A stretch of 64,000 nucleotides of DNA from Mytilisepta virgata (taxonomy: Eukaryota; Mollusca; Bivalvia; Mytilida; Mytilidae): the NCBI GenBank assembly GCA_028015205.1, contig CM051514.1, positions 6,696,001 through 6,760,000 of the forward strand, written 5' to 3'. The number at the start of each line of letters is the position of its first letter. Within the stretch, counting starts at the first letter, position 1. A model generated the notes under the pieces. That model had not been told where the DNA came from. It saw nothing but the letters and a program-made list of their open reading frames with translations, and searched no databases. This document shows positions 42,401 through 57,400 of this stretch, one piece after another. The translations under genes were made by a program, and so were the position numbers.

Positions 42401-45400
42401 TTCGATATTCTAAAAACAACATGAAACCTTGGAAATTGATGTTGGAGAAAATAAACAAATTCACAGCATCTCAGAAATTTTGTTATTTCTTCTCAGTGTT
42501 TCTATATGTCGACATAAGGAGCTTGACGCTTGCCCCTGATGATACTGAAGACTATGTTCTTTTAACAGATAAATTTATCTTGACTTGGTTTCTGTCATAT
42601 TTAGTTTACTTGTGTTTTTGTTGTAATTAGGTTTACCTGTCATAACTGTAATTGAGTTCATCTGAGCACTAGAACTTGGATTATGTTCTAGTAGTGCTAA
42701 AGTGAACCTGAATATCAGAACTCTTGACTGTGTTCCTTTTAAAGTGGAGTTTTCTTGATTATCAGAACTCTATTTTCCTGAGGTAGTGGAGTTTACCTGA
42801 GTATCAGAATTCTGACTGTGTTCCTGTTGTAGTGGAGTTTACCTGAGTATAAGAACTCTGACTGCATGTGTTACTGTCTTAGTGGAGTTTACTTGAGTAT
42901 CAAAACCCTGACTGTGTTCCTGTCATAGTAGAGTTTACCTGAGTATCAGAACTCTGGTGGTGTTCCTGTCATAGTGGAGTTCACCTGAGCATCACAACTC
43001 TGTGTTCTGTGGTAGTGGAGTTTACCTGAGTATCAGAACTCTGACTGTGTTCCTTTCATAGTGGAGTTTACCTGAATATCACAACCCTGACTGTGTTCCT
43101 GTCATAGTAGAGTTTACCCAAGTATCAAAACTCTGACTGTGTTCCTGTCATAGTAGAGTTTACCTGAGTATCAGAACTCTGACTGTGTTCCTGTAGTAAA
43201 GGAGTTGCATCTTGATCAGTCTGTTTTCCTTGGTGTTCATATCTCCCAGTTACTGCATTCACTAAATTGTTAACATTGGCCAATGCACCTTAGAAAAATA
43301 AACAGAAAAGGTTTACATAATGTATATACATAATATGCTGTTGGCATGGCAAATGACGTGAGCACAGCAATAGCCTTTTCCAAAAACTCATTTCCGGTAT
43401 CACGATTCAGACTCTAAAATTATAATTTGAAGCAATTTATTTCCCTTACTTCTGTTTCTGGCAAACGATACTTTTTCTAGCCTTATCATGTAGCAAAATA
43501 TGTCTGCCCCCATTGAACAAAGACTTTTCTAAATGACCCATATGTTGAAAATGCAAATGCTCCTATAGCACTTGCTGTGCTCGCTAATATACCTATGTCA
43601 GACAATAACATATGGCTATATCAATTTTTAGGCAACATATTGTGTGAAAATGACCAAAAAGATTTATAATTTCTTGGGGTTTTTTTTGCCTTAAGCACCA
43701 TTGAAAAGAAATTGATGTTTTTTAAATGTGCAACTGGTTCATTTAATTTTGTTACATGATTTTGTATTTCAAACATAAATTGTATACATATTGTTATCAT
43801 CAATTTCATTACTACAGAGTGAACATTTGTTGTTGTTTATTAGATACAGAATTAGGTGGTTTTTCCATTTTCTAGTATAACAAAATACAAGTTTCATCGA
43901 ATAATCAAGGTAGTTTGTGAGAATTATATAAAGTATAGCATGGCGGGTGTCCTGCAGGAAGCAGAGACTGCTTACTCTTCCGGAGCACCTGAGTCTACCC
44001 CCGATTTTTTGGTGGGATCCATGTTGTTCATATGTTTTTGGTTTTTAATTGTATTATATGTATGGTTTTGGTCTTCATTGTTCTCCAGAGTTTGTCCGTT
44101 GTTTCGATTTTCATCTCCTTCAAATATCCCTTTGGTATTTCTTGACTTTACATATAGTGAATTCAGGTTTTAAACATTATTTCATAATGTTTGCTATTAC
44201 TGAAGTTCTTAAAACATCTGTTGTGACACATAACATAGTTTTAAACATTTTACTGTGAATTCAGTCTTTTTCCTTGACATCATTTTTTCGTGGATTTGGG
44301 AAAAAAGACATATTCGTGGGTTTTTAATTTTGTGGATTTCAAATTAAAAAAATGTAGAAATTGTTGGAATGTTTTTAATCATATGATACATAAACAGCTT
44401 TAGATATGATAGGTTTCCTTTGAAGTGTATTCAATGATTAATTTCAACTTATACATGTTTAGTACTATTCAGGACTTAATCAAAACATAATATAAGAAAT
44501 ATTCATTTTCGTTAGGTTTTTAAATTCGTGGATTGAACTGACAACTACAATCACAAAAATTGGTGTACATGTACCACGAATAATAAGTGTTTCACGGTAT
44601 ATTATTGATTATCCCTAGCTTGCATGTCAACTCTGATGGCACCAAGCTTACTGCAGGGTGCATTTAATTTTTAATTCTGATTTTAACTGTGGAAGATGGC
44701 CAGTTTTTCTGTTAAAGTACTTTCAGGATACCCCAGTTTGCAACTTCCACCATCAAAAATTATGACTAAATTTCACATATAAGAGTGACATAAAAGCTTG
44801 AAAAATTTTACTCACCAACTATAGATGACCCGAATCCTGACGGTCTTTTACGTTCTTCCTTTGGCTCAAAATCGTCAAATTTGGCAGGTGTGATATCTTG
44901 TCCTGCTTTGGCAGGAGAAAATTCTAGTATGCCTACTCCACTTTCTCTAATCTCCTCGTCGCTGGACTCGAATGACATGGACATAGTAGGTCCATCCTCC
45001 TGACTCATATGTCGACGTAATCTCTTGGCTCTAGAAGGTCGGAATTTATACTCTGTCTCATCTATGTAAAATAATCAAACAATTTTCAAATTTTGTTTAA
45101 AGTACTCTGTATAAACCTCAGTCTGTGGAACTAATGTTTCATAATTTAAGCACCTAAATCATCTCACCACTTAGCATACAGATGAAAGTCATAACTAAAA
45201 CAAGTGAACCTACCTGACTTTGTTAAATCATGTCTTCCGAGGAACAGAAAAATTTTGCCTATGGAATTTTCAATGTAAAAGGGAGATAACCTTCTGTGAG
45301 AGTTTATTAAATTAATTATTACATCCTCAGATTACACCAAATATGCACAAAGTGTATGAAAAATAAATGTTAGGTTTTGCAAATTTTAAGACATCTCTAA

Positions 45401-48400
45401 ATTAGTAATTTCAAATTATTAAATTTTCTGTTTTCTTGGATGACTCATAGAGGTCCTGACATCTAATTGCCGCATTTGCTTTCATAAAATACAATGTCCC
45501 CTACCCGCTTGAGCTGTCAGAAAACATGCAAAACCTCCTTGAATATGTGAATCAGACAAAGGCGTATGGACAGAGTGACTCCTAAAAATCGTGAAACTAT
45601 GTTTGCACGGGGTTCACAATAATAACCCAATCAGCTTGCTCTGTAGCTCATCAATATAAGCTCATTTTAAAAGAGTTTGCTAATAAAGTCCGGAAAACTA
45701 ATATTTTGGCAATAATTTCTAATTCCAAGTGCCATATCTCTCACACTAATTATCCGTTCAGCATCAAACTCAAACTTGATAAGCTCAAATACCAACCAGA
45801 AATCTATGATTATAATATTTCCCTGGTTCCCCCACTAATTTTGGTGTGTGGCTGTGCAAGTAATATGATTGAAGTGCAATAAATTTGTCAGATTGACCTC
45901 ATTTTGGTGGAAGGCTGTGAACTGAACTCCGACGTAAAACTTAATCTAAGTATATAAAGCGTGATAAGTAGGTCAGTGACCTAATTTTGGTAGAAGGCTG
46001 TGTTACTTCCCGAGATCCACCCTCACTGTACTAAGTTATATGATTGTAGGTCATTTTGTATGTTAAAACTGATTTTTGACATAAAACTTAAAAGCCAGTC
46101 AACCTTGTAATATGGGTCATGTGACCTTCATCTTATGTCACATGGTCAGTCTCTTCAACATGTTGGGTAGGGGACTAAATATCTTCTTTGGCATTAAGTT
46201 ATGACGTTGATTTTCACCAAGTCGCTGAGTCATATTTTCAACAGCTGACATTTTTAAACCAAAATTGGCAAAGTAATACTGCAAAAGGACCATACTGACA
46301 CTACTTAGAAATTTTGGATGCAAAACAGACTCAATTTCTGTATTTGTTAACAACCGTAAGTTGCTGAAAAAGCATATTTCCAATGCAAATCTGTGTTAAA
46401 TATGAACAATCAGTAAGAGTAAACAGTTGTGTGAATATCGGCAAAAGAATACCAAAGCGACATTAATCAGTGGGAAAATCTGTAAATTCGAAATCCAAGA
46501 GAAATTCAATTAATTAGAAATTTAATTTTGAGCCTGACGACTGCTTTTCCAACAAAATTCATTCAATCTTTATTGTAATTATGTAGATTTTGATCGTCAA
46601 TTATTATCATTTCATGATCTAAATGGTGTTTGTTAGTATTTTTATTACAACTAGACAATAAAGTCACAAAAATAATTAAAATACTGAAAAGTCAAATAAA
46701 TATATTACAAACGTTAATAAATAATGACACTGCATATTAATTTGGTAAAAAATATGGAATTTGAAAGGCATATCAGTTCATGCAAAGATGGATAGCTACT
46801 GAACCAAGTAATTAAAATTAATTATGAAAATGATTTTGGATTTGTCGCAACTCCCAAAATAATACAATGTACATAATTTACATTTCCTGGATTCTATGAT
46901 ATGAGACATATTTCTGCAAGACTGTACATACCTTGAGATCCTGAGGATGAATGGAAAGACTTGGCTCTTCGCTGACGTAGTGTTGATCGACTTTGATGTG
47001 TTTCACTGTCTGTACGTATAACCAGATCTTCCTGGAATTTCAGAAGTAAATAAAGATGATAAAATTTCATTTTCCTTTGAAAACATTAAAAATCTGTTTC
47101 TACCCATTCATAGTGCAGATTTTCAAGAAGACATGATCTAATTTAAATCAAAAATTATTACATGCATTAATTTTTTATTGCGAATCTTAGAAAATAAACA
47201 ATCATCACTGTGCTAGAGCAATTTATGCAATTTAACTACAAATTGTAACTGAGTGCATCAAGTAAAATTAACAATGGCAGTTTTAATTAATGCAAAACGC
47301 TGCATTAATTTTCCAAATTTACAGTACTTGGATTGATTGACGTACTATTGCTTAACACATTGACACATATGGTCATATCGTAGCAATAGAGTATTCAGAA
47401 GTCAATGCAATGTTTTTATTAGTGCAATAAATGCAATAAGATTGCAATAATTGAAACATTCATTTCGATTTTTGCTCGTTATATTCCTTACAGTAAGTAA
47501 TCCAATAGTTTTACCCGGTAATTAAATCTGAGAAACAGATATGTCATTATAAATTAACATAAATGTTTATGTTTACAGAAACAATTATTATATAAGAACA
47601 CAAACATTTCACATATAAAAATTCAGCCACTGCATAGTTCTGACCTTAGACAGATTTGAGTACATTTTTTTTGGTAATTTTTGCACTCACTTCTGGTCTA
47701 CAACATTTAATGTTTTAACTCCAGTCATATTTTGGCCTTAAGGAAATACGATATAGTAACGCTTATACAATGATATTTTGCAGAAATTTTACCATATGAT
47801 CAATTTTTAAGTATACTTTTCATATATGCAAATAAAAACATATCTTCATGACTTAATTAGGAACAAATATATCTGAAATTTATTTTGGTAAATATGAGCC
47901 AAAAATCCTTAATATTTCAAGATTTTCACTTTAAAAAAAAAAAAAAAAAAAACCAGAGGCTTAAGAGAATTGAGCCTGTATAGCTCACATGAAAATCCCA
48001 CAATCTGATTCATAAAAGAAAATTTTTGAAATTTTGACCAATCAGAAAGAATAATTATTTATCATGGTGGCCATATTAGCTGTCTGTGCAGGATGTGAAA
48101 TATGCGAAATTTATAAAGATCCTTCCATATATAATTATAGATGCTTCATACCAGTTTCAGTTCATTTAGCTATGTCGTTTCAGAAAAGAAGATTTTAAAA
48201 ATTTGTCCAATCAGAAATAAGAATTCATCATGGTGGTCATATTATTTGGCCGACCAGAAAGAAATATGCAATCTTTATAAAGCTCCTTCTACAGATGCTT
48301 CATAATAAGTTTCAGTTCATTTAGCTATGTTGTTTCAGAGAAGAAGATTTTTGAAATTTGTCCAATCAGAAATAAGAATTCATCATGGCAGACATATTAG

Positions 48401-51400
48401 TTGTCTGACTGGAAGGAAATATATGCAAACTTTATAAAGGTTCTTCCATAAATGCTGCATACCAAGTTTCAGTTCATTTGGCTTAGGGGTTTCAGAGAAG
48501 AAGATCAAAATGTAAAAGTTTACAGACAGACCAACAGACGGACAATGGAGGCCAAGTGATGACAAAAGCTCACATGGCCCTTTGGGCCATGTGAGCTAAA
48601 AAGATAACTTCACTGGGTCTTTGTAAAATATTCCCTAATACATAGACACTGTTCTTTGATATATAATAAGTGGCTAATTAGGAAATTATGAAAATGTTGA
48701 CCAAATAAGGAATATTGATGATCACTTGTAACTTTAGAAGCATGTAGAAAAAAATACTCAACTGATCTTTCCTTCATATTTTAGTATAATTATTTTGAAT
48801 TACATCACAGTATTATATTTCTGTTTGCAAAACAAAAAAGTTGGGAGGTCCATGTGTTATTACAGAGAAAAACCTCAAATTTTAGGATATTACAAATGTT
48901 TTTCTTGAGAGATACTACCGGTATGACATGACAATGTGTATATTTTGGCGAAGTTATTATCTCCCCCTGCTACTGTATCGTATTCAATTAAGAATACCAA
49001 AGAGGCCTAAGTTGATGAAATACAAATCTTGTGCATTAAAGTTTAGTTATTATACACGTATAGTGTGTTTATGTATTAATAGTCAATAAGCAACCGTACT
49101 TACATCACGCAGATCAAAGGTTACTTCCATATTCTTGATAAAAAGTTCAGCAAACTCAGGATACATATCTAAAATTTCTAGGAGATCGTCACGATGGATT
49201 TTATGTAAATCACAGTAAGTCAAGGCACGAACATTACAACTGGACTTTCCAACACTTTTATGGCGGCAAATATTCTCACCGAAAACATCATCTTTACCTG
49301 TGGATATAAATAAGAGAAAAGCTTAGTGAAGAATTGTTTTTTGTGCATTGTGTTTACAGTTTTTGATTTTCTATTAATTGTTTTTACTCTGAAAGGTCAT
49401 GTCTTATAAAAACACAAAATACAGTTCGTGTTTTTCATTCATTATCAAACATATTTTTATTTCTCATTCATACATGCAAATCACTCTTTTCCATGACCCT
49501 TGATGAATACTAGCATCTTTTGTTTTAACAAAAATTTGCAAATACCAAAATCAAAGAATTGTTCCCCTTGTAATTTCTATCTGAAATTAAATGATAGATT
49601 TATTAAGACATAAATCTTAACAGTAATTTATGAGTCAAGAAATGACAAGGTTATACAAGAAAATCATTAGCTAGGACAATTTTTAAAAATTCTTGAAAAT
49701 GCATGGAGGCATCGTTTTGTTGGGGGACAGGGAAGGTTATGATGAAAAATGTCATCAAGTGACAACAACTGATAAATGTTTCACTGACAATGATAAATAT
49801 TTTATACAACAAAATTTGATACCAAAAATAGAAATGGCAATACAGTAATCAAAATTTTACTGATTTTAATTAAAAAAAAAGGGAAAATAGTACACATCAC
49901 TTACCTAAAATACTACACGTCCACTTACCTAAAATAGTACACGTCCACTTACCTAAAATAGCTACAACTATATCTTCTTTTAGTATTTCTATGGAACCCC
50001 TAGATATAAAATACATTGCTGTTAGGACATCACCTCTGTGTACAAGTGTGTCACCTGGAGGGACATGTGTTGTTTTGAACTTCATTGATAGAGCTCGTAA
50101 ACAGCCAGGACTGGCTCCTGCAATATAAGTAAGGATCTTATTTAACTTTCTTGGAAGAAAATATCATGGAATTTCAAGAGACGCACGTTTTGCTACATTA
50201 GCCAAAATACAATAACTTTGACATAAAATATGACATCATCACAAACAAATATGACACTGATTTTTGGAAGTTTTGTTTCCACGAGTTTGACTTTTAAAAC
50301 ATAGCCAATTGTTATCTGAAATGTACAGAATTGTAAAAAAAAGTATGTAGTTTTTCATCAAGAAATCAGCTGTGGAGGTGTGTGGGACACACAGTAAAGA
50401 CAAAATCATAGAAACAAAACATAACAGGCCATTACTGTGAAGTATTAAACAATGATCAATGAAGCCACATACTGTGAAACACTGATTTTTTGTGATAAAC
50501 CAATTTTCATTGAATTTGCATACAGAATAATCTACAAATTTAAGAACCTGATGAGATATGAATCTTCTATGAACCTTTACTAAAAGGAAATATCAAAATG
50601 TTCTTAATATTAGTGTTTTGGGTGAAGTTATCTCTAACTTGTCTTGTAGTTTGACTTTTAACTCGTTGCTGAAGGCAAAATATATGACACTATCAAATGC
50701 TTTTGATCTATTTTAACAAATCTTTCAAATAGACGCTGAAAAAAAACCATATTCTTCCATACTCATATTGTATCATTCCTGTGTTTACAGGTATATCTTT
50801 TTAAATTAATTTCTGAATGAAATCCTATAAAATTTATCATACCTAAAAGATTTCAAAATTTCTAATTTCCAATGCTTGCAACCCTTCCATCCCTATCCAC
50901 CTACCCATTTTTTTGTAAAATGGGCTTATTCTCAAATTTGACACATCAAAGTTTCACTTCTATTTAATATTTTCTGAAGCAAGGATCTGTATAGCCCTTT
51001 TCAGAAATTCATCCCGAAATCACGATTCTGATTCTAAAATTATAATTTGAGGCAAGTTATTTCCCTTGCCAATATCAAAATATATCGAGTCAAAATACCT
51101 TATGACACCGTGATGAGTTTCTGAAATGGCTATATTAAATTATACTTACTATGACTATATTATACAAACCTTTAAATGCTGCACAGTTGCTAATTAAATT
51201 TTTATTTAAATGTAAACATATATCTGCCTGTAAACACTCTGGAAAGCTCTTCAACACCTGAAAATATAACATAATGTTAATTTAAATTAAACTTATTTAT
51301 TTATAGTGGATTGGGAAACAAGTCATACGAACTTATACTAATCCCTCTCCACTTGGCGGGTGCGAGAGCGGCCCCTGTAGCGGCATTTTAGCCTACTCTT

Positions 51401-54400
51401 TTTCGACATCTCGGAGGAGTCTTTAACAAGCTTAGGGTGTTCCTCTCCCTTAACAACCATTTTTTCGTCCCCATCCGACGGACTAGCATTGTTTATCGAG
51501 ACCATCCTCGTAAATGGCGTCGATAGGGCGTCACAAATTTGATCCCTGAAATTTTCATCCCGAATGGGAATTGAACCATGGACCTTTGGCTTCATAGTCA
51601 GATGCACTAACCACTACACCACGGCGCCCTCTACATAATGTTGCATGCAAGAATGTAAAAAACATCAGTTTCAATAATTTTTTTTAATTCCAAGGTTGTA
51701 AGTGCATCAAAAGTGCATCAAGGAAAACCAGAGTGAGTTATCTTTTCCTAACCAATGTAGGTAAGGGAGATAATAAATTTTTCTCCCTTTTAGCCTCAGG
51801 ACAAAAGGGTTCCTCATTAAATGAAATATGAATCCATTCCCTATCTCATCATTATTCACCTGCAGGAATTCCCATTACTTGCTGATATTGAAGTTGTCTC
51901 CCATATGCATGAGTTATCTTTCCTGAAAGGTGTCTTGTATTTAATATATAAGGCAAAAATTACTTCTAATTTTTTCAGAAAATATTGAATTGGGGAAGAC
52001 GTGTGTAGAATATTGTTAGGAAGAAAAAATATTTTGCAGAAAAATGACAATTTGTTCATTACTGTCTATGGAAGTGTCACCTTCACCAAAGAGCAGATAA
52101 CTGAGTAAATGGGAGACAATTTGTATGTACCAAAAATTAGTCCATTAACAATGAGTCAACCAGACATAATATTAATTCAAGTCTAAATTTAACTCATCAT
52201 TATTACACCTACAGGAATAATTGGATGCCCAACAAAACCCAACCCAAAAAGGATTAAAGTAAGCCCTAGGGTTCTCTTACATTTTTCTCTTCTTTTTTTG
52301 AAAGCATTTGATGAAGTTATTCTTATTAAAAAAATATTTTCTTTAACATACAAATAATATTTCTATGTGTTTCTTTTGTATGTCTTTATCAAGAGCAAAG
52401 ATGGATGGATGAATTATTGTTTAACATCCAGTGGCAATTATTTAATGCATATCAGAATGTTGATATATTATACTAGACCGACATGCTGAGCTGGATTTTA
52501 AACGTGCTAGGTCACGAGGTAACATTCTGCAGGAAGACATTCCACAGCATCCGGACACATTATACTTCCTCTGGCCGACCAGTCCCTTCCTCTTACTCCC
52601 GGATGCTGCGTGCTTGGTGGTGGAGTACTCCCGGATGCTGTGTGCTTGGTGGTGGAGTAGCAGATACCAATTTTAATTTCTTTGGTTTGAGGGGGATAGA
52701 ACCTGTGTCCTTCTGTATTCGAGGTGAGCACCCTTCCATGAGACCACTGAGGCGGTTTCAAGAGCAAAGAACTTCAATTATTAATGGAATCTCTTTAATG
52801 ATTTTTGGTACCTCAGTGGTAAAGTTATCTAAGTATTTTTTTTGGTAAAAATAATGACCATTAGCCTGTTAAAATTGGGTTTGTGAGTTAGAGTCAAGAT
52901 CAAATCCAATCTTAACTGATATTAAAGATTGCCAATTTTCCTACTGAATGTAGTCGAGATTCCATTGATGTCAAACGCTCAGGTTTAGAATTGCAAGGGT
53001 GAAAGTTCAGAAGTCCCAAAATCCAGATGGATTTTTCTACCATTCAGCTGGGTCCGGTAAAAGGACCCATTCCCAATGGAAATTATTTTAAAATCATGCA
53101 GAATTCCCAAAAATGTTAACTTACACCTCTAATTTTTGTTCCCAATTGACCAAAATTTTTCCCAAAATAGGCCAAAAACATCCCTTCCCAATAACCCTGG
53201 ATAAACCCCTGATTGGGAAGAATCCAATACGTTGTAAATATTTTTGGGGGAATATACAGAGACTGAAATGGTCAAAATGTTCAAATCCTGCATATTCCGG
53301 AAATCTTTCAAGCATGAAATCAGCCATTGTAAGTCAGCGAACTCCATGTATAGAATGTGTGAATGTTGCAAACAACATTTATAAATGTTTTTCCAATTTC
53401 AAATGAATTTTCTGCTAAGAAAACATTGTATGTTTCTCTTCTGAATAATTGTCTCCAAAAAATATTTTGCTTGACTTGAGACAGCCCTTTTTTGACCAGA
53501 CAAACAAGAAATTAAGATACCATAAATGCCATATTTTTGAGGTCAGAGAAATCTAGGACTTAAGTCAAAGGTCAGTGATTTGCTCTGGGTACAATGATTC
53601 ACTCCATCAATAAAATCTGGCCGTCATGATATGCATGTAGCCATTTCCACTGCAAGTGCCATGAAATTCCAAATAAACTGTTAAACCATGTGTTTCTTTT
53701 GATTGGCTTTTCTATGAAGACCAAAAAGTTTAAATTAATAGAAATTTCTCAAATATGCCTTTGATTTATTTTTTAAATGTGATCTTCATACCATCCTTAC
53801 TTTTAACTGAATAATCCCTGCTTTATATTTTCCAGTATCATCAACAGTGCAAACTTTAATTCTATCATATGACTTTTATCGTGATGAATGTGTTTAAATA
53901 TAATTTTATCGTCAAATATTACATCACTGAGTGTGAATTGATTTTTAATGAGGATCGAACAAACAGATATCCGATCATCGTCACGCCAACTAATCTATCT
54001 AATTCATAACGATTGGTTATTGTCAACTTTGTACACTATGCAGAATATAATTTCAAAATTTGGGATTATATGATTCGATGAAATATTTCCCATTTGATGT
54101 TTGTGAATTACTCAATTTAGATACACACAATTACGACATGTACGATGGAAAAATCTGTTCCGAACTAAAATAGGCTATGAATGAGATTGAAAATTAATTC
54201 AAAGCTGATTATACAACTATACCCGTACTTAATTAATTAGAATTAAACAAAAATAGCAGCTAAATAGTATGTTTGTTTGTTTAGTTGGGGTTTTACGCTG
54301 TTTTCAGCATATTTGGCTATTTCGCGGCGGCCAGTTTTTATTGGTGGAGGAAGCTGGAGTACCCGGAGAGAACCACCGACCTTCGGTGGGAAAATTGGCA

Positions 54401-57400
54401 ATCCTTGTCAATTAAGATCGGAGTCGAACACACCCCGCCACAGGTGAGATTCGAACTCCAAACCTCAGCGTTGACAGGCTAGTGGTCATTAGTAGTCATG
54501 AGTAGTCATGACGAACTACCTAGACCACTCGGCCACCGAGGCCCCCGGTAAATAGTATATTAGCAAATCACATTCTTGGATTTCTTAAACAAAACATAAT
54601 ATTGAGAATATCTAACATTATAATTATGCATGTGAGAGACGAGGAGGCGTGATCATTTAATACCGCTGTTTTAATGCAAAAAATAGTATTATATTGCCAA
54701 ATGTAGTTTTATCTCTTATTATTATAAGTTAAATGTGACGACAGTATGTTTACTAATAAAGATACACCAAGTCAAATCTGAGCTTATGTCACATAGCTAA
54801 AAATCATAACACACAAAAAATTTTGCCTGCTTTTATTTTCATGCCTAACCATAAAGAAAAGGATTGTAAAAAAAATGTACAAAATAAAATAGACTATATT
54901 TAAATCTAATTTAGAGTTTGATCATTATTGATCGATCAAATCATACAAGCTTCTGTCAAAATTCTTAGTAATTGGTTCAGAAGTCTCCTCGAGTCTTAGG
55001 ACCATTTCAAAAAGGATCCGGATTTTTTTCACTTGGATGGAGTATAAAATAAATAATTCAGACTTTTAATATGCAAACGAATTGAGGATCTATATTAAGA
55101 ATTTATCTGAAAATCAGAAGAAAATTAGCTTCATCATTTTTTTATAATACAAATAATTCATTACAGGTTTCCAATTATTATGTCCATTTTTTTCCAGAAT
55201 CCTTTGATTGGAAGAACATTTTTTATATTATCTCAGATTTCATTTGCAGATACAATATAGTAAAAATTATTTCTCATGTCAGAAAAATATGACTCTGCCT
55301 ATGGAATTCTCTTATCCTGACAAAACATGGTCTAAGAAGAAAGAAGCACTAATATATAGAAATTAATTTACAGCAAATTTTGTCTTATTATTTACAATTA
55401 ACTTCAGTTCCAGAAGCAGACATTAGTTCTAAAGAATAAAAATACTTGTGAAGATACTTTTACAGTAGGTCCAGATTCACATAGTGTTCAAGGTCAAGTT
55501 CACATTGATCAAAGATGGAAACAAACAAACTTGTCTGCACAAAACTTGTTTCACATGATCATTGTTAACATGACCTCAAACACTATGTTTTGTGCACATA
55601 AGTTTCTTTCTCTGGGTCTTTATAATAAATACTAATCAATAATCCAGGATTGATACAGTTATTCCTTCAGAAATATTATTAATAATATAGTGTTTTTCAA
55701 AATCAATATAAACAAGCATTCTGAAAGTATTGCTGGGCAATACAGTGAGCCCCAATGGCTTGAGCTGTGAGAAAACAAACCAAACCTCCTTGACTATGTG
55801 AATCAGACAAAAACGTATGGACAGAGTGACTCCTAAAAATCCTGAAATTTATTTCCAAGGGCTATAACTCTCATAATAATTATCTGATCACCGTGAAAGT
55901 CAAACTTGATTTTTAGCTGATCATTATAAGCTCATATACCAAAAATAAGTTTATTTGGTAGAAGGGTTGGCTAAAGAAGTCCATAAAACTGTTATTTTGA
56001 TAATAATTTCTATTTCCAAGGGCAATAACTCTCAATTATCAGATAAGTGTGAAACTCAAACTTGATCTGTATCTCATCATTATAAGCTCACATAACAAAA
56101 ATAAGATCACTTGGTCCCCAGCTCAGTTGCTAGCATTTCGATACTAGCCTGCAATTGATATGTGAAATTTACTATTACAAAAGTGTAAAATTTGTTAAAA
56201 CTAAGGATTATCTCCCTTGTGCATAGCTCTCTCCTTTGATGGTTCTGGGTTTAAAAAAATACCCCTTTTGGTAATTTTGGTGTTTTGATTTTGCTTGTTA
56301 ATCTTTTGGAGGCTTTGAGCATAACTGATGAGTCATAAATCGACGAACTGTGCACATCTTGTGCATCAAATATCAAAGAATTTTATTGGTAAAAGGGTTT
56401 GCAAAAAAGTTGGGGAAAATTAATATTTTGACAATAATTCTTATCTCTAAGAGCAGTAACTCTCACAATAATTATCCGAAACTCAAACTTGATCTGTAAC
56501 TCATCATTATAAGCTCACATACCAAAAATTAGATACGTTGGTTAAATGGTTTCTGAAAAAAGTCCGGAAAACTGTAGTGTTACTGACAGACAGACACATT
56601 TACAGTACGATAGACTGATGGATGGAGTGCAAACCTATATTCCCCTCCTATAGGAGACAAATAAGGGTTAAACTGGTTTAAAACTTGTATAAGTGTCACT
56701 GTGAATATGAGTCAAAGACAGCAAGATTCTGCTGTAACTTGTTATGGTCCCAAAACTGAAATTTGAAACAACAACCAATCTATTTCTGATCGCAAGGAAA
56801 CATAAAAATTTCAATATAAATGCCTTTTTCTTTCAGCAAAACTCATTTGCTGTATTTCAGTGATCAACAGTACTGATGACTCAGCCAACATTGCCTTCCC
56901 TATAAATCTACCTACCATGTTCATATCTATTCCATTAGTATATGACCAGGCATGTTGAAAATATTCCTCTAATCTCTGTCGTAATGGGTTTGGAATTTGA
57001 TGAAAGCGGATGAACTCTTTAATACGAATCATTTGAATATGATATCTGGACGTTCCAGAATACAGTCTCTGAATGATGGCTGAAACATTACCAAAGATGC
57101 TGGCATACATCAGTGCTGAAAAGATAAGGTGGGCATATATTAATTTCTCTTACAAAACAAAACTTTCTGTCATCGATGGAAGAAAAATACAGCTAAATTA
57201 TAAAAGTGAAAATATCAACAAGAAAGAAACAATGTTCTATGAATTATTCTGATTCTTATGAAAACCCATAAAAGTTCCCTTTACATCGATCGCTACTATA
57301 AAAAATACACTTTCAGCTCAAAATGCAATGTTTAACTTCACCTATTTTTAATAAGTTTTGATTTACAGGCAATTTTTAACACGATTCCATCAAACTGACA

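Noticed and set aside
43856..44258. Plus-strand frames of 69-105 aa with hydrophobic stretches
   Set aside because: They are the 3' region of a retroelement, shared with 34760-34985.
51338..51607. 89-codon minus-strand frame
   Set aside because: Lies wholly inside the SINE at 51279-51632.
52483..52848. 121-codon plus-strand frame and its minus-strand partner
   Set aside because: Inside and across the SINE at 52401-52757.
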